From: Dehalococcoides mccartyi CG5
Lineage (GTDB): Bacteria > Chloroflexota > Dehalococcoidia > Dehalococcoidales > Dehalococcoidaceae
Assembly: GCF_000830885.1 (NCBI RefSeq)
Contig: NZ_CP006951.1
Coordinates: 930,001 to 994,000 of the forward strand
Direction of reading: 5' to 3'
DNA length: 64,000 bases
In this document: in pieces, positions 1 through 8,617 of the stretch
Layout: each line of letters begins with the position of its first letter
Numbering within the stretch: position 1 is the first letter of the stretch
Program-made: the position numbers and the translations under genes
Notes under the pieces: generated by a model
The model's input: only the letters and a program-made list of their open reading frames with translations
Databases searched by the model: none
Told to the model about the DNA's origin: nothing

Positions 1-433
1 TTTGGGACGGGCTGACGAAGTTATCAAAGTAGCCGGACACCGCATAAGCACCGCCGAACTGGAGCATGCACTGGTAGGCCACAGTTCAGTTGCCGAAGCG
101 GCAGTAGCTTCACGCCCTGACGAAGTAAAGGGCGAGGCCATTGTGGTTTTCGTCACCCTGAAGAAAAACGTGGAAGCCTCTGCAGAGGTAAAAAGAGAAC
201 TCACCCACCATCTCCGCTCGGCTATCGGCACTATTGCCACTCCGGAGGAGATTATCTTCGTAGAGAAACTGCCCAAAACCCGTTCGGGCAAGATTATGCG
301 CCGCCTGCTGAAGGCTGTTGCCAACGAAGTACCTATCGGTGATACCACTACCCTTGACGATGAAACTTCGGTCAATGAAGCCAGAGCGGCTTTCGACGAA
401 CTGCTGGCGGCACGCAAACACCACAAACACTAG
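1..433 (+). CDS. acs: acetyl-CoA synthetase, C-terminal part (5' end outside window)
   Basis: This is the C-terminal 143 residues of an AMP-forming acetyl-CoA synthetase, the enzyme that activates acetate with ATP and CoA. The adenylate-forming family hinge/core motif [15 protein letters not shown] opens the fragment, and the late motif [13 protein letters not shown] carries the lysine that is catalytic, and acetylated, in this family. The reading frame is open at the left edge, so the gene starts before the window. In an organism using acetate as its carbon source, this would be the entry point of acetate into central metabolism. The tail ends in a His/Lys-rich stretch. A strong hairpin terminator follows the stop. 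The family is clear; the exact acyl substrate is inferred from the C-terminal sequence only. Confidence 0.9.
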   Translation, partial: LGRADEVIKVAGHRISTAELEHALVGHSSVAEAAVASRPDEVKGEAIVVFVTLKKNVEASAEVKRELTHHLRSAIGTIATPEEIIFVEKLPKTRSGKIMRRLLKAVANEVPIGDTTTLDDETSVNEARAAFDELLAARKHHKH

Positions 434-455
434 CTCAGGTTTTAAAGGTTATGCG

Positions 456-490
456 GCGGGTACAGTTTCGGCTGTACCCGCTCTCTTTTG
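456..490 (+). terminator. rho-independent terminator after acs
   Basis: A perfect 10-bp stem (GCGGGTACAG against CTGTACCCGC) closes a 6-base loop and is followed by TCTCTTTTG. It separates acs from the prfA promoter, which begins within its T-rich tail. Confidence 0.85.
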
Positions 491-516
491 TAAAATTTTT
501 GACTATAAGATAATAT
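488..516 (+). promoter_or_regulatory. probable promoter of prfA-prmC
   Basis: TTGTAA (488-493) and TAATAT (511-516) are separated by 17 bases, matching the sigma70 pattern. The expected start site is near 523, giving a leader of about 29 bases before the prfA ATG. Confidence 0.55.
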
Positions 517-551
517 TTTAACTGTCATCAAAGAAATAAAGGTTTAGGCCA

Positions 552-1619
552 ATGCTTGAAAGATTAGAAAACTGCGAAAAACGCTTCATAGAAATTGAAG
601 AGGAAATAAGCAAACCGGAAGTCATAAACGATGCCCGGCTGGTGCGTACACTTGCCCAAGAGCGGGCTGATCTGCAGGATAAAGTGGAAATGTACCGCCG
701 TTACAAGACAATGGCCAAAGAGCTTGAGGAAGCCAAAAACCTGCTTGAGAGTGAAAAGGACGAAGACATGCGGGGAATGGTTCGCGGAGAGATTGAAAAC
801 CTCGAAAAATCCCTGACAGACCTTTACGAACAGATGACCTTTGAACTTCTGCCTAAAGACCCCAACGATGACAAGAGTATTATTATGGAGATACGGGCAG
901 GCACAGGCGGTGACGAGGCAGGTTTGTTTGCCTCTGACCTTTACAAAATGTATATACGCTATGCCCTGCTCAAAAACTGGAAGACTGAAGTCATTGATAT
1001 AAACGGTAACGTAGCCGGCATTATAAAAGAAGTAGTTTTTGAGGTAAATGGCAAAGGGGCTTTCAGCCGCCTGAAATACGAACGGGGTGTCCACCGGGTA
1101 CAGCGCGTCCCCCAGACAGAAGCATCCGGCCGTATCCATACTTCTACCGCCACCGTAGCCGTGCTCCCTCAGGTAGAGGAAGTAGACATAGATATAAATA
1201 TGGATGAAGTACGGGTGGATATTTTCCACTCCAGCGGTGCCGGCGGACAGAACGTTCAAAAAGTGGCTACCGCTATCCGCCTTACCCATATGCCCACAGG
1301 TCTGGTAGTCTGCTGTCAGGACGAACGCTCCCAGTTAAAAAACAAGAATAAAGCCTTTGCCGTACTTCGGGCCAGACTGATGGAACTGGAACAAAGCAAG
1401 GTTGATGAGGAACGGACCGAGAGCCGCCGTGCCCAAGTGGGACAGGCAGACCGCAGTGAAAAGATACGCACTTACAACTTCCCGCAGGACCGCCTGACTG
1501 ACCACCGTATAGGCCTTACCGCCCATAACCTGCCCCACATACTGGAAGGCTATCTGGACGAAATTATTGACACCTTAGCCACCCATGAGCAAACTGAACT
1601 CCTCAAAGGCGAGGACTAA
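552..1619 (+). CDS. prfA: peptide chain release factor 1
   Basis: Class I release factor that reads UAA and UAG and triggers peptidyl-tRNA hydrolysis on the ribosome. At 355 aa it matches the usual RF1 length. The catalytic GGQ loop is present in [10 protein letters not shown] (about residue 230). The codon-recognition tripeptide lies in [15 protein letters not shown], so here it is PQT instead of the usual PAT/PVT. The N-terminal third is the helical domain. The stop codon overlaps the start of prmC by one base (TAATG), so the two are translationally coupled. That fits, because PrmC methylates the GGQ glutamine of this protein. Confidence 0.97.
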   Translation: MLERLENCEKRFIEIEEEISKPEVINDARLVRTLAQERADLQDKVEMYRRYKTMAKELEEAKNLLESEKDEDMRGMVRGEIENLEKSLTDLYEQMTFELLPKDPNDDKSIIMEIRAGTGGDEAGLFASDLYKMYIRYALLKNWKTEVIDINGNVAGIIKEVVFEVNGKGAFSRLKYERGVHRVQRVPQTEASGRIHTSTATVAVLPQVEEVDIDINMDEVRVDIFHSSGAGGQNVQKVATAIRLTHMPTGLVVCCQDERSQLKNKNKAFAVLRARLMELEQSKVDEERTESRRAQVGQADRSEKIRTYNFPQDRLTDHRIGLTAHNLPHILEGYLDEIIDTLATHEQTELLKGED

Positions 1620-2452
1620 TGAAATACCGGGAGGCGTGGCAAAAAGCCGCCGGTCTCCTTCAGGATAACGGGCTTGAGGAAGCCCGCCTTGAATCTGAAA
1701 TACTCCTGCGGCATACTTTGGGTATCAGCCGGGTACAGCTCCATCTGGAACTTGAACGGGAACTTAAGCCCGAAAAAGAAACTGTTTATTTTGAAACACT
1801 CCAACACCGCCTTGAGGGTGAACCAAGTGCTTATATAACTGGTGAAAAAGAGTTTTACGGCCGCACTTTTCTGGTAGACAAACGGGTGCTTATACCCAGA
1901 CCGGAAACCGAACACCTTATAGAAAAAGCCCTCCAGATTGCCCGGCATTACGAGTGCCCATATATTGCAGACATCGGCACAGGCAGCGGAGTTATTGCCA
2001 TTACTCTGGCACTGGAACTCAAAGATGCTTACGTATATGCCACAGACATCTCTGAAGATGCACTGGAAGTAGCCCGCCAAAACGCCGAAGAATACCGCCT
2101 GGAAAAACGGCTAAGCTTTTATCAGGGAGACCTGCTCTCCAGCCTGCCCGAAATGGTAGACATACTGGCGGCAAATCTACCCTATGTACCCAAAGCCGAA
2201 GCCGGATTGCTTAATGGCGAACCTCGGCTGGCACTGGACGGAGGAAAAGACGGTCTGGATTTATACCGCCGCTTAATCCCCATTCTTCCCGCCAGACTTC
2301 GTCCCGGCGGCACTGCCCTGCTGGAAATAGGCATACACCAGTCAGAATTACTGGCAAAGTATATAAAAGACACCCTTCCCCAAGCGTCATTAGAAATAAT
2401 CTCTGACTATGCAGGCATACCCAGAATAGTTGCCCTTACCCTGCCCATCTGA
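1619..2452 (+). CDS. prmC: release factor glutamine methyltransferase
   Basis: SAM-dependent N5-glutamine methyltransferase (HemK/PrmC family, 277 aa) that modifies the GGQ glutamine of release factors. The SAM-binding motif I is VADIGTGSGVIAITLAL-like (read as IADIGTGSGVIA, about residue 120). The amide-recognition motif, usually NPPY, reads NLPY in AANLPYVPK (about residue 185). An N-terminal helical domain (first 80 residues) with the typical PSAYITGEKEFYGR segment precedes the catalytic domain. It is coupled to prfA by a one-base overlap. The NLPY variant also occurs in KsgA-type adenine dimethylases, so activity is probably retained, but that is inference. Confidence 0.95.
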   Translation: MKYREAWQKAAGLLQDNGLEEARLESEILLRHTLGISRVQLHLELERELKPEKETVYFETLQHRLEGEPSAYITGEKEFYGRTFLVDKRVLIPRPETEHLIEKALQIARHYECPYIADIGTGSGVIAITLALELKDAYVYATDISEDALEVARQNAEEYRLEKRLSFYQGDLLSSLPEMVDILAANLPYVPKAEAGLLNGEPRLALDGGKDGLDLYRRLIPILPARLRPGGTALLEIGIHQSELLAKYIKDTLPQASLEIISDYAGIPRIVALTLPI

Positions 2453-2484
2453 AAAAACATTTTGCCGTTTGCCGTATAACCGCC

Positions 2485-2510
2485 AAATAAGAAAGGGGGC
2501 TTTCGCCCCC
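2485..2510 (-). terminator. terminator of the EF-G-like gene
   Basis: On the minus strand a GGGGGC/GCCCCC stem closes a GAAA tetraloop and is followed by TTTCTTATTT. It lies between the convergent prmC and EF-G-like genes and is oriented to stop the latter. Confidence 0.75.
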
Positions 2511-2536
2511 CTATAATACCTTGAAATACAGCAGGT

Positions 2537-4588
2537 TTAAGTCTTTTCCGCCTCCAGTTGGGCTTGCCTGTCGGCAACCAGTTTCTGGGTAATATGGGCC
2601 GGAACCTGCTGGTAATGGGCAAACTCCATCTTGAAATGCCCGCGCCCCTGGGTGATAGACTTCAGGTCTATGGCGTAGTGTTGCACCTCACCCAGCGGAG
2701 CCTGGGCAATAATCACGCTCTCATCATCTTCGTTATCCATACCCTGTACTTGAGCGCGTTTGGTATTCAAATCACCGATTACCGCCCCCATATAATCCTT
2801 GGGAACAATAATCCGCATATTTTCCATAGGCTCCAGTAGTATGGGCTGAGCCTCGGAAAGCCCTTTCCTAAGCGCACCTGCAGCCGCAATCTTGAACGCC
2901 ATCTCCGAAGAATCTACCGGGTGATAACTGCCATCCACCAGTGTTACCTTGATATCTACCAGAGGGTAACCTGCCATGGGACCTTCATGGGCGGACTCGC
3001 GGACACCTTTTTCAACCGCCGGAATAAAGTTACGGGGAACAGAACCGCCTACCACGGCATCCACAAACTCAATGCCATGCCCCGGCTCTACCTTAATAAC
3101 TACATGCCCGTACTGACCATGTCCACCGCTCTGTTTCTTGTGTTTGTAATCTGCGCTGGCCGCACCAAGTATAGTCTCGCGGTAAGGCACACGGGGAGCA
3201 GCCAGATCTACTACCACTCCAAACTTGCGTCCCATTCGCTCCGCCATCACTTCCAGTTGGGTTTCCCCTAAACCGGCAGCAATTGTTTCACCCGTATCAG
3301 GGTCACGATGCACCTGAAGGGTCAAATCTTCTTCGCTGAGTCTAGTCAGGGCATTGCCCAGTTTATCCACATCAGCCTTGCTCTTGGGGAAAACAGCCAC
3401 TTTGTAACTGGGTGCAGGCATTTCAAAACCACTAAGCAGGGCAGTATGACCCTGAATACCCAGAGTATCTCCGGTAGCTGTTACTGTTAATTTGGCTACC
3501 GCTCCCATATCACCGGGGCCTATTGCATTTACCGTTTCCTGGGTTTTACCCCTGAGGGAAAATAGTTGACCCACCCGTTCCGGGGCATTTTTATTGATGT
3601 TCCAGACCTGCGAATTTGAATGCAACGTACCGGTGAGCACCCTCAGATAGGTCATCTTGCCCACATACGGGTCTGCCGATGTTTTGTAAACCAGCACCGA
3701 AAGAGGTGCCTCGGCATCCACCTTTATATCCCCACCCTCAGCCGTCTGGCAGGGGCGGTCAAGCGGGCTGGGCAGATACTCGCAGATATCTTCGCATAAA
3801 AGATCAATAGCAGTATTGGTCAGGGCAGAACCACAGAGTACCGGCGCCAATTCTCCCGTCAGAATAGCCGAGTTGAGAGCGGCTACCAGTTCTTCATGGC
3901 TTATTTCTTCACCACCCAGATATTTTTCTATCAGGGCATCGTCTGTTTCAGCCACGCTTTCCAGCAGTTTATCCCGCAGGGTATCTATCTCTGCTTTCAG
4001 CTCTTCTGGTACCGGTATTTCAGCCGCCGGAGTACCGGCATAAGCCTTCATATTTACCAGATCTACCACTCCTTTGAAATCCTTGAAAGTGCCTATGGGA
4101 ATCTCTATTGCAACACAACGGTTGCCAAAGTGACTGTGTAAACTATCCATTACCCGCTGGAAACTGACATTCTCGCGGTCCATTTTGTTGATAAAAATAA
4201 AGCGAGGCATTTTTTTTGCCTCGCAATACTTCCATGACTGTTCTGTACCCACTTCCACCCCGGAGGATGCCGCGACCACTATTATGGCCGCTTCACAAAC
4301 TCTTAAGGCAGCTAGTACCTCTCCTGCAAAATCTGCGTATCCCGGAGTGTCCACCGCATTTATTTTAAAATCTTTCCAACCTAAAGGTATGGGCGTTAAG
4401 TTGATGCTTATCTTCTTTTTTACTTCATCTGGGTCGTAATCTGAGGCGGTTGTACCTTCGTCTACCCTTCCCATCCTGCCCAGTATCCCGGCGCTATAAA
4501 GCATGGCCTCTGATAGAGAGGTCTTGCCTGCACCGCTGTGTGATAGTAGGGCTACATTCCGTATCTTTCCCGGATTGACACTTGTCAT
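2537..4588 (-). CDS. fusA2: elongation factor G-like GTPase (EF-G2 type)
   Basis: Translational GTPase with full EF-G domain layout (683 aa). The GTPase motifs are SHSGAGKTSL (P-loop), DTPGYADF (G3) and NKMD (G4). Domains II to V follow, including the domain IV/V segment ending in the ITQGRGHFKMEF motif. The switch I region lacks the RGITI sequence of canonical EF-G and reads KKKISINL instead, and the P-loop is not the usual AHIDAGKTT. Both are marks of the EF-G2 paralogue group, whose cellular role is unsettled. I placed the start at ATG 4588 because TAGGTGA lies 5 bases upstream; the upstream in-frame GTG (4597) falls inside that site. A terminator follows the gene. Confidence 0.88.
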   Translation of the reverse strand: MTSVNPGKIRNVALLSHSGAGKTSLSEAMLYSAGILGRMGRVDEGTTASDYDPDEVKKKISINLTPIPLGWKDFKINAVDTPGYADFAGEVLAALRVCEAAIIVVAASSGVEVGTEQSWKYCEAKKMPRFIFINKMDRENVSFQRVMDSLHSHFGNRCVAIEIPIGTFKDFKGVVDLVNMKAYAGTPAAEIPVPEELKAEIDTLRDKLLESVAETDDALIEKYLGGEEISHEELVAALNSAILTGELAPVLCGSALTNTAIDLLCEDICEYLPSPLDRPCQTAEGGDIKVDAEAPLSVLVYKTSADPYVGKMTYLRVLTGTLHSNSQVWNINKNAPERVGQLFSLRGKTQETVNAIGPGDMGAVAKLTVTATGDTLGIQGHTALLSGFEMPAPSYKVAVFPKSKADVDKLGNALTRLSEEDLTLQVHRDPDTGETIAAGLGETQLEVMAERMGRKFGVVVDLAAPRVPYRETILGAASADYKHKKQSGGHGQYGHVVIKVEPGHGIEFVDAVVGGSVPRNFIPAVEKGVRESAHEGPMAGYPLVDIKVTLVDGSYHPVDSSEMAFKIAAAGALRKGLSEAQPILLEPMENMRIIVPKDYMGAVIGDLNTKRAQVQGMDNEDDESVIIAQAPLGEVQHYAIDLKSITQGRGHFKMEFAHYQQVPAHITQKLVADRQAQLEAEKT

Positions 4589-4667
4589 ATAGTTCACCTA
4601 CCGATAAAAATTAAGTAATTATAACATACAAATATCGGTAAACAAGGTTTTAATTAAATTTTTAAAA

Positions 4668-5225
4668 TCAGATACCCAGAGCTTTGTCAAGCAAAAACGG
4701 GGTAATAAAAGTCTCTATAGCCGCCGCCGGGACCAGCAGAACCATACCTATACCCAAATAACGCAGATTCAGGCGGAAATTGGCATTAAGCTGTGACCGG
4801 GCATCACGGCTGAATACTGCACGGATGGCCATAGTCCCGAAGCTGAGGGCTGCCGCTTGGGCGATTACAAAAGCACTCAGCTCAAATATTCCATGGGGAA
4901 GTATGCCGGCTATCACCGCCAGCAGAGACTCTTCTTTGGCAACTATAAGCCCCACCGCTGAAAGTATCCAGCCGTTCAGAAAAAGAGACCCCAGCGGGTA
5001 AATGAGCAAAAAAGGCGAAAACACGAAGGCCAGAAGAAAAACAAGCATATTTTTGAGGAGTATAACAAGGAAAATCCCCAGACTGGAAAATCCCTCTAAA
5101 GCACTTGCCGTGTCTTCCAACCCGGTTAGTTGGTCTTCAATAAAATCCACCGGAGCAAAAATACCTGTAACTATGCCGGCAGTAAATATAGCCGCCGCCA
5201 GAATAAGCCATTTTTTATAATTCAT
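4668..5225 (-). CDS. SpoIIM/DUF95-type membrane protein
   Basis: About 185 aa with four or five hydrophobic segments. The C-terminal half contains PHGIFELSAFVIAQAAAL, the hallmark of the stage II sporulation protein M (DUF95) family of integral membrane proteins. This organism is not a spore-former, and non-sporulating bacteria often keep SpoIIM-like proteins of unknown function. I prefer the ATG at 5225 (MNYKKWLIL) with GGAATAG upstream. A longer reading from 5264 would begin beside an inverted repeat (5266-5283) and has a poorer ribosome site. It sits in a minus-strand run with xerD and a small membrane protein. Family assignment is good; function is unknown. Confidence 0.8.
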   Translation of the reverse strand: MNYKKWLILAAAIFTAGIVTGIFAPVDFIEDQLTGLEDTASALEGFSSLGIFLVILLKNMLVFLLAFVFSPFLLIYPLGSLFLNGWILSAVGLIVAKEESLLAVIAGILPHGIFELSAFVIAQAAALSFGTMAIRAVFSRDARSQLNANFRLNLRYLGIGMVLLVPAAAIETFITPFLLDKALGI

Positions 5226-5265
5226 ACTATTCCAAACTATACTCTTATAGATAAATAAACCCATG

Positions 5266-5283
5266 CCTGACTTTTGGGTCAGG
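5266..5283 (-). repeat. short inverted repeat in the leader of the SpoIIM-like gene
   Basis: CCTGAC and GTCAGG are separated by six bases. On the minus strand it lies between the small tail-anchored protein gene and the SpoIIM-like gene, and could be a weak terminator or an mRNA stem. It supports a SpoIIM start downstream at 5225. Confidence 0.4.
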
Positions 5284-5341
5284 TATCTGTACCGGAGAAT
5301 AGTTAAACAATGAAGTATCTGTCTGGTTCAGCTAATACCGG

Positions 5342-5608
5342 TTAAATTACCTGCGAAAGCACTACAAGGGCAGCTGCAATAATTACCATCAGAATACCCA
5401 TCAGCTTTAGTTCAGAACCTATTTCAGGCGGCTTTAAAACGGGCACATTCCGTTTGGCAGTCTGAGCCACAGGCGGCACAGATGCACTTTCAGATTTATT
5501 TATAACCGAAGCTTCAGCCTTTGGCGTTTCCTTGGATGGCTGTTGCTGGGTGGTTTTACCTTTTTTATCCTGATAGGCCAGTTTGCCTACACCGCGTTTT
5601 TTAGACAT
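5342..5608 (-). CDS. small tail-anchored membrane protein, unknown
   Basis: An 88-aa protein of unknown family. The first 65 residues are hydrophilic and rich in Lys, Gln, Pro and Ser, and begin MSKKRGVGKLAYQDKKGK. The last 20 residues form one strongly hydrophobic segment (MGILMVIIAAALVVLSQVI), so a C-terminally anchored topology with the tail in the cytoplasm is expected. A good ribosome site (GGGAGGAA) precedes the ATG, which supports it as a real gene. It follows xerD by 33 bases and is probably co-transcribed with it. I do not recognise a function. Confidence 0.75.
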   Translation of the reverse strand: MSKKRGVGKLAYQDKKGKTTQQQPSKETPKAEASVINKSESASVPPVAQTAKRNVPVLKPPEIGSELKLMGILMVIIAAALVVLSQVI

Positions 5609-5641
5609 TTTCAGAAAGTTCCTCCCTGTATATTAGAACGC

Positions 5642-6550
5642 CTATTTTGCCCTGGGGTGGGCCTTCTCATAACTCCGCCTTATATGCTCGGACGTAAGGT
5701 GAGTGTATATCTGGGTGGTAGAGATATTGGCATGGCCTAAAAGCTCCTGTACCGAACGCAAATCTGCCCCGCCGGAAAGCATGTGGGTAGCAAAACTGTG
5801 ACGCAGGGTATGGGGGGTAACTACGTCATCCAGACCAGCTTCACGGGCATAGGCTTTCAGAATCTGCCACAAACCCTGACGGGTTAGCCGGTCTCCCCGC
5901 CTGTTTAGAAACAAAGCTTTTTCAGCTTCAGCCCGCACCAGATTGGGGCGGATTTCATTTAAATATTCCTGTACGCTTTGGGCGGCCTGAGGATAAATGG
6001 GTATCATGCGTTCTTTCCGCCCCTTGCCGAAACAGCGCACAAAACCCTCTTTAAGGTCTACATCCAGCATGTTCAGGTTTACCAGTTCGGTAACCCGCAT
6101 GCCGGAAGCATATAAAAGCTCCAACATAGCCTTATCCCGTTTTGCTTCCGAACTGCCGGACTTGACGGGTTGGTTGAGTAAAGCCCGCACCTGACTTATG
6201 CTGATAGCATCCGGCAGAGGTTTGCCCACTTTGGGAGTGCTGATATTTTCAGTGGGATTTTCTTTAAGCTTACCCTCGGCAACCATAAAGTTAAAAAAAC
6301 TTTTGGCAGCTGCCATTTTGCGTACCACAGTGGTTATGGCATAATTCCGCTCTTTGAGATCCAGCATATAGGCAAGCATTGTCTGTCGAGTAAAATTATC
6401 CCAGCCGGGTATTTTGCCGGATTTGGCAGCCTCTTTGTCAGCAAAGGTTGTCATCTGGCGAAGATCATTCTCGTAAGCTTCAGATGTATTCTCTGAAAAC
6501 CCTTTTTCAACCATAAGGTAATTCAGAAAACTTTGTATATCATCGCGCAT
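5642..6550 (-). CDS. xerD: tyrosine recombinase XerD/XerC
   Basis: Site-specific tyrosine recombinase (302 aa) that resolves chromosome dimers at dif sites. The N-terminal SAM-like core-binding domain covers about residues 1-90. The catalytic domain shows the full set: Arg in ASGMRVTEL, Lys in GKGRKER, His and Arg in HTLRHSFATH, and His and nucleophilic Tyr in LLGHANISTTQIYTH. Its length and lack of extra domains fit the housekeeping Xer enzyme rather than a phage or transposon integrase. AGGAAT lies just before the ATG. A perfect 12-bp palindrome lies 12-23 bases upstream. Whether it is XerC or XerD cannot be told from sequence alone. Confidence 0.92.
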   Translation of the reverse strand: MRDDIQSFLNYLMVEKGFSENTSEAYENDLRQMTTFADKEAAKSGKIPGWDNFTRQTMLAYMLDLKERNYAITTVVRKMAAAKSFFNFMVAEGKLKENPTENISTPKVGKPLPDAISISQVRALLNQPVKSGSSEAKRDKAMLELLYASGMRVTELVNLNMLDVDLKEGFVRCFGKGRKERMIPIYPQAAQSVQEYLNEIRPNLVRAEAEKALFLNRRGDRLTRQGLWQILKAYAREAGLDDVVTPHTLRHSFATHMLSGGADLRSVQELLGHANISTTQIYTHLTSEHIRRSYEKAHPRAK

Positions 6551-6561
6551 CAGATTCCTCG

Positions 6562-6573
6562 CTAAACGTTTAG
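6562..6573. promoter_or_regulatory. 12-bp palindrome between xerD and uvrC
   Basis: CTAAACGTTTAG is a perfect palindrome just upstream of the xerD ribosome site, in the divergent xerD/uvrC region. It is a candidate operator; no regulator is identified. Confidence 0.35.
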
Positions 6574-6681
6574 AATTTTATTTATGTATTGTAACATAAC
6601 TTTTGCCGCCGTCAAATACACGGAAGGGGTATTTAGCTTTATTTTTTTCTTTAAAAAAATATATCGGCCTTTACTGCCCCT

Positions 6682-6710
6682 TTGCTTACCTGCTCTGCGG
6701 TTGGTACAAT
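6682..6710 (+). promoter_or_regulatory. uvrC promoter, predicted leaderless
   Basis: TTGCTT (6682-6687), a 17-base spacer and TACAAT (6705-6710). Counting seven bases past the -10 places +1 on the A of the uvrC ATG at 6717. There is no Shine-Dalgarno sequence. Confidence 0.6.
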
Positions 6711-6716
6711 TTATCT

Positions 6717-8540
6717 ATGCCAAACGAAACCCTGCAAAACCAGATAGCCAGTTTACCCGAAAACCCCGGCGTTTACCTGATGAAAAACGCTCAGGGTGAA
6801 ATCATTTACGTGGGCAAAGCCGCGGTTTTGAAAGACAGGGTCAAGTCATATTTTGTGCCGCCTTCCCGCCTTACCCCCAAAACCTGCCAGCTGGTCAGCC
6901 AGATAAATGAGCTGGAGTACCTGATAACCGGGTCGGAACAGGAAGCTCTGATACTGGAACTGAACCTGATTAAAAGGCATCGCCCTTATTTCAATGTCCG
7001 CTTGAAGGACGACAAAGGTTTTCCGTATCTGAAAATAACCTTGAATGAAAAATGGCCGCGTATATATATAACCCGCAGTATGGCAGATGACGGGGGCAGG
7101 TATTTCGGCCCGTTTGCCAATACCCGTTCCGTCCGCCATACCCTGCAGGTACTAAAAGAGCTTTTCCGTTTCCGCTCGTGCAACCGCACCGAACCTGAAA
7201 AACGCAGCCGCCCCTGTCTGGAATACGATATTCATCAATGTCTTTCCCCATGCACCGGTAAAATCAGCAAAAGTGATTATGACCATCTTATCTCACAAGC
7301 CATACTCTTTCTGGAGGGTAAACAAGACCAGGTACTGAAACTACTGATCAGACTTATGAACGAAGCCTCCGCAAGGCTGGATTATGAAACCGCCGCTCTT
7401 CGCCGTGACCAGATAGCATCTATAAAAGAGGTGATTGAAGGTCAGCAACTGGCCGCCAGAGTAACCGGGGAACAGGACGCCATTGCCTTTGCTCAGGAAG
7501 GAGACCTGTCTATGGTGCAGGTTTTCTTTATCCGCCGGGGAAAGCTTATCGGGAGGGAGAGCTTCTGCTTGCAGGGTACGCGCGAAGAAAAACCCGGTGA
7601 TATCCTTTCGGAATTCGCCAAACAGTTTTACCACTCCTCCACCCAGATACCGCCCAAAATAGTTACCCAGTACCCGGTTTCTGACCGTGAAATACTGGAA
7701 AAGTGGCTATCCCAAAGGCGGGGAGATAAAGTCCACATAACGGTCGGACTGCGCGGCCAGCCCAAAGAGCTTATAAACATAGTGGCTGAAAATGCCCGCG
7801 AACAGCTTAAACAGGCGCGTATAAAAAACCTGTCGTCATCTGTTACCCTGACAGACGCACTGGCAGAACTGCAAACTGCACTGGGGCTTTCCTTGCCGCC
7901 ACAGAGGATAGAAGGCTACGATATATCCAACATACAGGGTACCAATGCTGTGGGCAGTATGGTAGTTTTTGAAAACGGCAAACCCCAGAAAGCACATTAC
8001 CGCCGTTTCCGCATCAAGACAGTAAAGGGTGCGGATGATTTTTCCATGCTCAAAGAGGTTATCAGCCGCCGTTTCGGAAGGGTACATAGGGAAGATGCCG
8101 GCGAAAGTTTTGCCCGCTTGCCCTCGCTCATGCTGATAGACGGCGGTAAAGGGCAGTTAAGCTCTGTCAAGGAGACACTGGATAAACTGGGGCTGGAAGG
8201 ACAGGCAGTGATAGGTCTGGCTAAGGAATTTGAAGAAATTTACCTGCCGCACAAGTCCGAACCTATCAGACTGGCCGCCAATTCCCCTGCCCTTCAACTC
8301 CTTCAGCGAGTAAGGGACGAAGCCCACCGCTTTGCCTTGGGGTACCACCTCCATATCCGCCAGAAATCCGGTCTTACTTCGGCTCTGGACGGGATACCCG
8401 GTGTCGGCCCAAGCCGCCGCCGTTTACTTATCAAAACATTCGGTTCGGTAGCCGGTATCCGTCAGGCCAGCTTTGATGAGCTTTCACAGGTAAAAGGCAT
8501 AAATCAGGCACTTGCCATATCCATCAAAGAATTGCTCTAA
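6717..8540 (+). CDS. uvrC: excinuclease ABC subunit C
   Basis: UvrC makes both incisions in nucleotide excision repair. From ATG 6717 the protein is 607 aa, the usual UvrC length, and begins with the standard N-terminus leading into the GIY-YIG nuclease ([20 protein letters not shown]). A UVR domain that contacts UvrB lies near residues 195-235. The C-terminal RNase H-like nuclease is seen in [14 protein letters not shown] and [11 protein letters not shown], and the end carries tandem helix-hairpin-helix motifs ([13 protein letters not shown]). The reading frame extends upstream to 6603, but that extension is not homologous to UvrC and overlaps the promoter. uvrA and uvrB are not in the window. 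Confidence 0.96.
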   Translation: MPNETLQNQIASLPENPGVYLMKNAQGEIIYVGKAAVLKDRVKSYFVPPSRLTPKTCQLVSQINELEYLITGSEQEALILELNLIKRHRPYFNVRLKDDKGFPYLKITLNEKWPRIYITRSMADDGGRYFGPFANTRSVRHTLQVLKELFRFRSCNRTEPEKRSRPCLEYDIHQCLSPCTGKISKSDYDHLISQAILFLEGKQDQVLKLLIRLMNEASARLDYETAALRRDQIASIKEVIEGQQLAARVTGEQDAIAFAQEGDLSMVQVFFIRRGKLIGRESFCLQGTREEKPGDILSEFAKQFYHSSTQIPPKIVTQYPVSDREILEKWLSQRRGDKVHITVGLRGQPKELINIVAENAREQLKQARIKNLSSSVTLTDALAELQTALGLSLPPQRIEGYDISNIQGTNAVGSMVVFENGKPQKAHYRRFRIKTVKGADDFSMLKEVISRRFGRVHREDAGESFARLPSLMLIDGGKGQLSSVKETLDKLGLEGQAVIGLAKEFEEIYLPHKSEPIRLAANSPALQLLQRVRDEAHRFALGYHLHIRQKSGLTSALDGIPGVGPSRRRLLIKTFGSVAGIRQASFDELSQVKGINQALAISIKELL

Positions 8541-8582
8541 GTGCAGGCTTTTTCAAGCAGGCGCTCAACTACTTGATAGTGG

Positions 8583-8588
8583 TATAAT
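8583..8588 (+). promoter_or_regulatory. extended -10 of the GNAT gene
   Basis: TATAAT preceded by TGG forms an extended -10 element. No good -35 is seen. AAGAGG then precedes the ATG at 8618. Confidence 0.5.
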
Positions 8589-8617
8589 AGGTTTCAATCT
8601 AACGGTAAGAGGTATAT

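Noticed and set aside
564-1289. Long minus-strand frame (241 aa) opposite prfA
   Set aside because: Antisense shadow of a conserved gene; its residues show no coherent domain and no ribosome site.
6603-6716. 38-residue N-terminal extension of uvrC
   Set aside because: Not homologous to UvrC, covers the promoter, and the standard UvrC N-terminus begins at ATG 6717.
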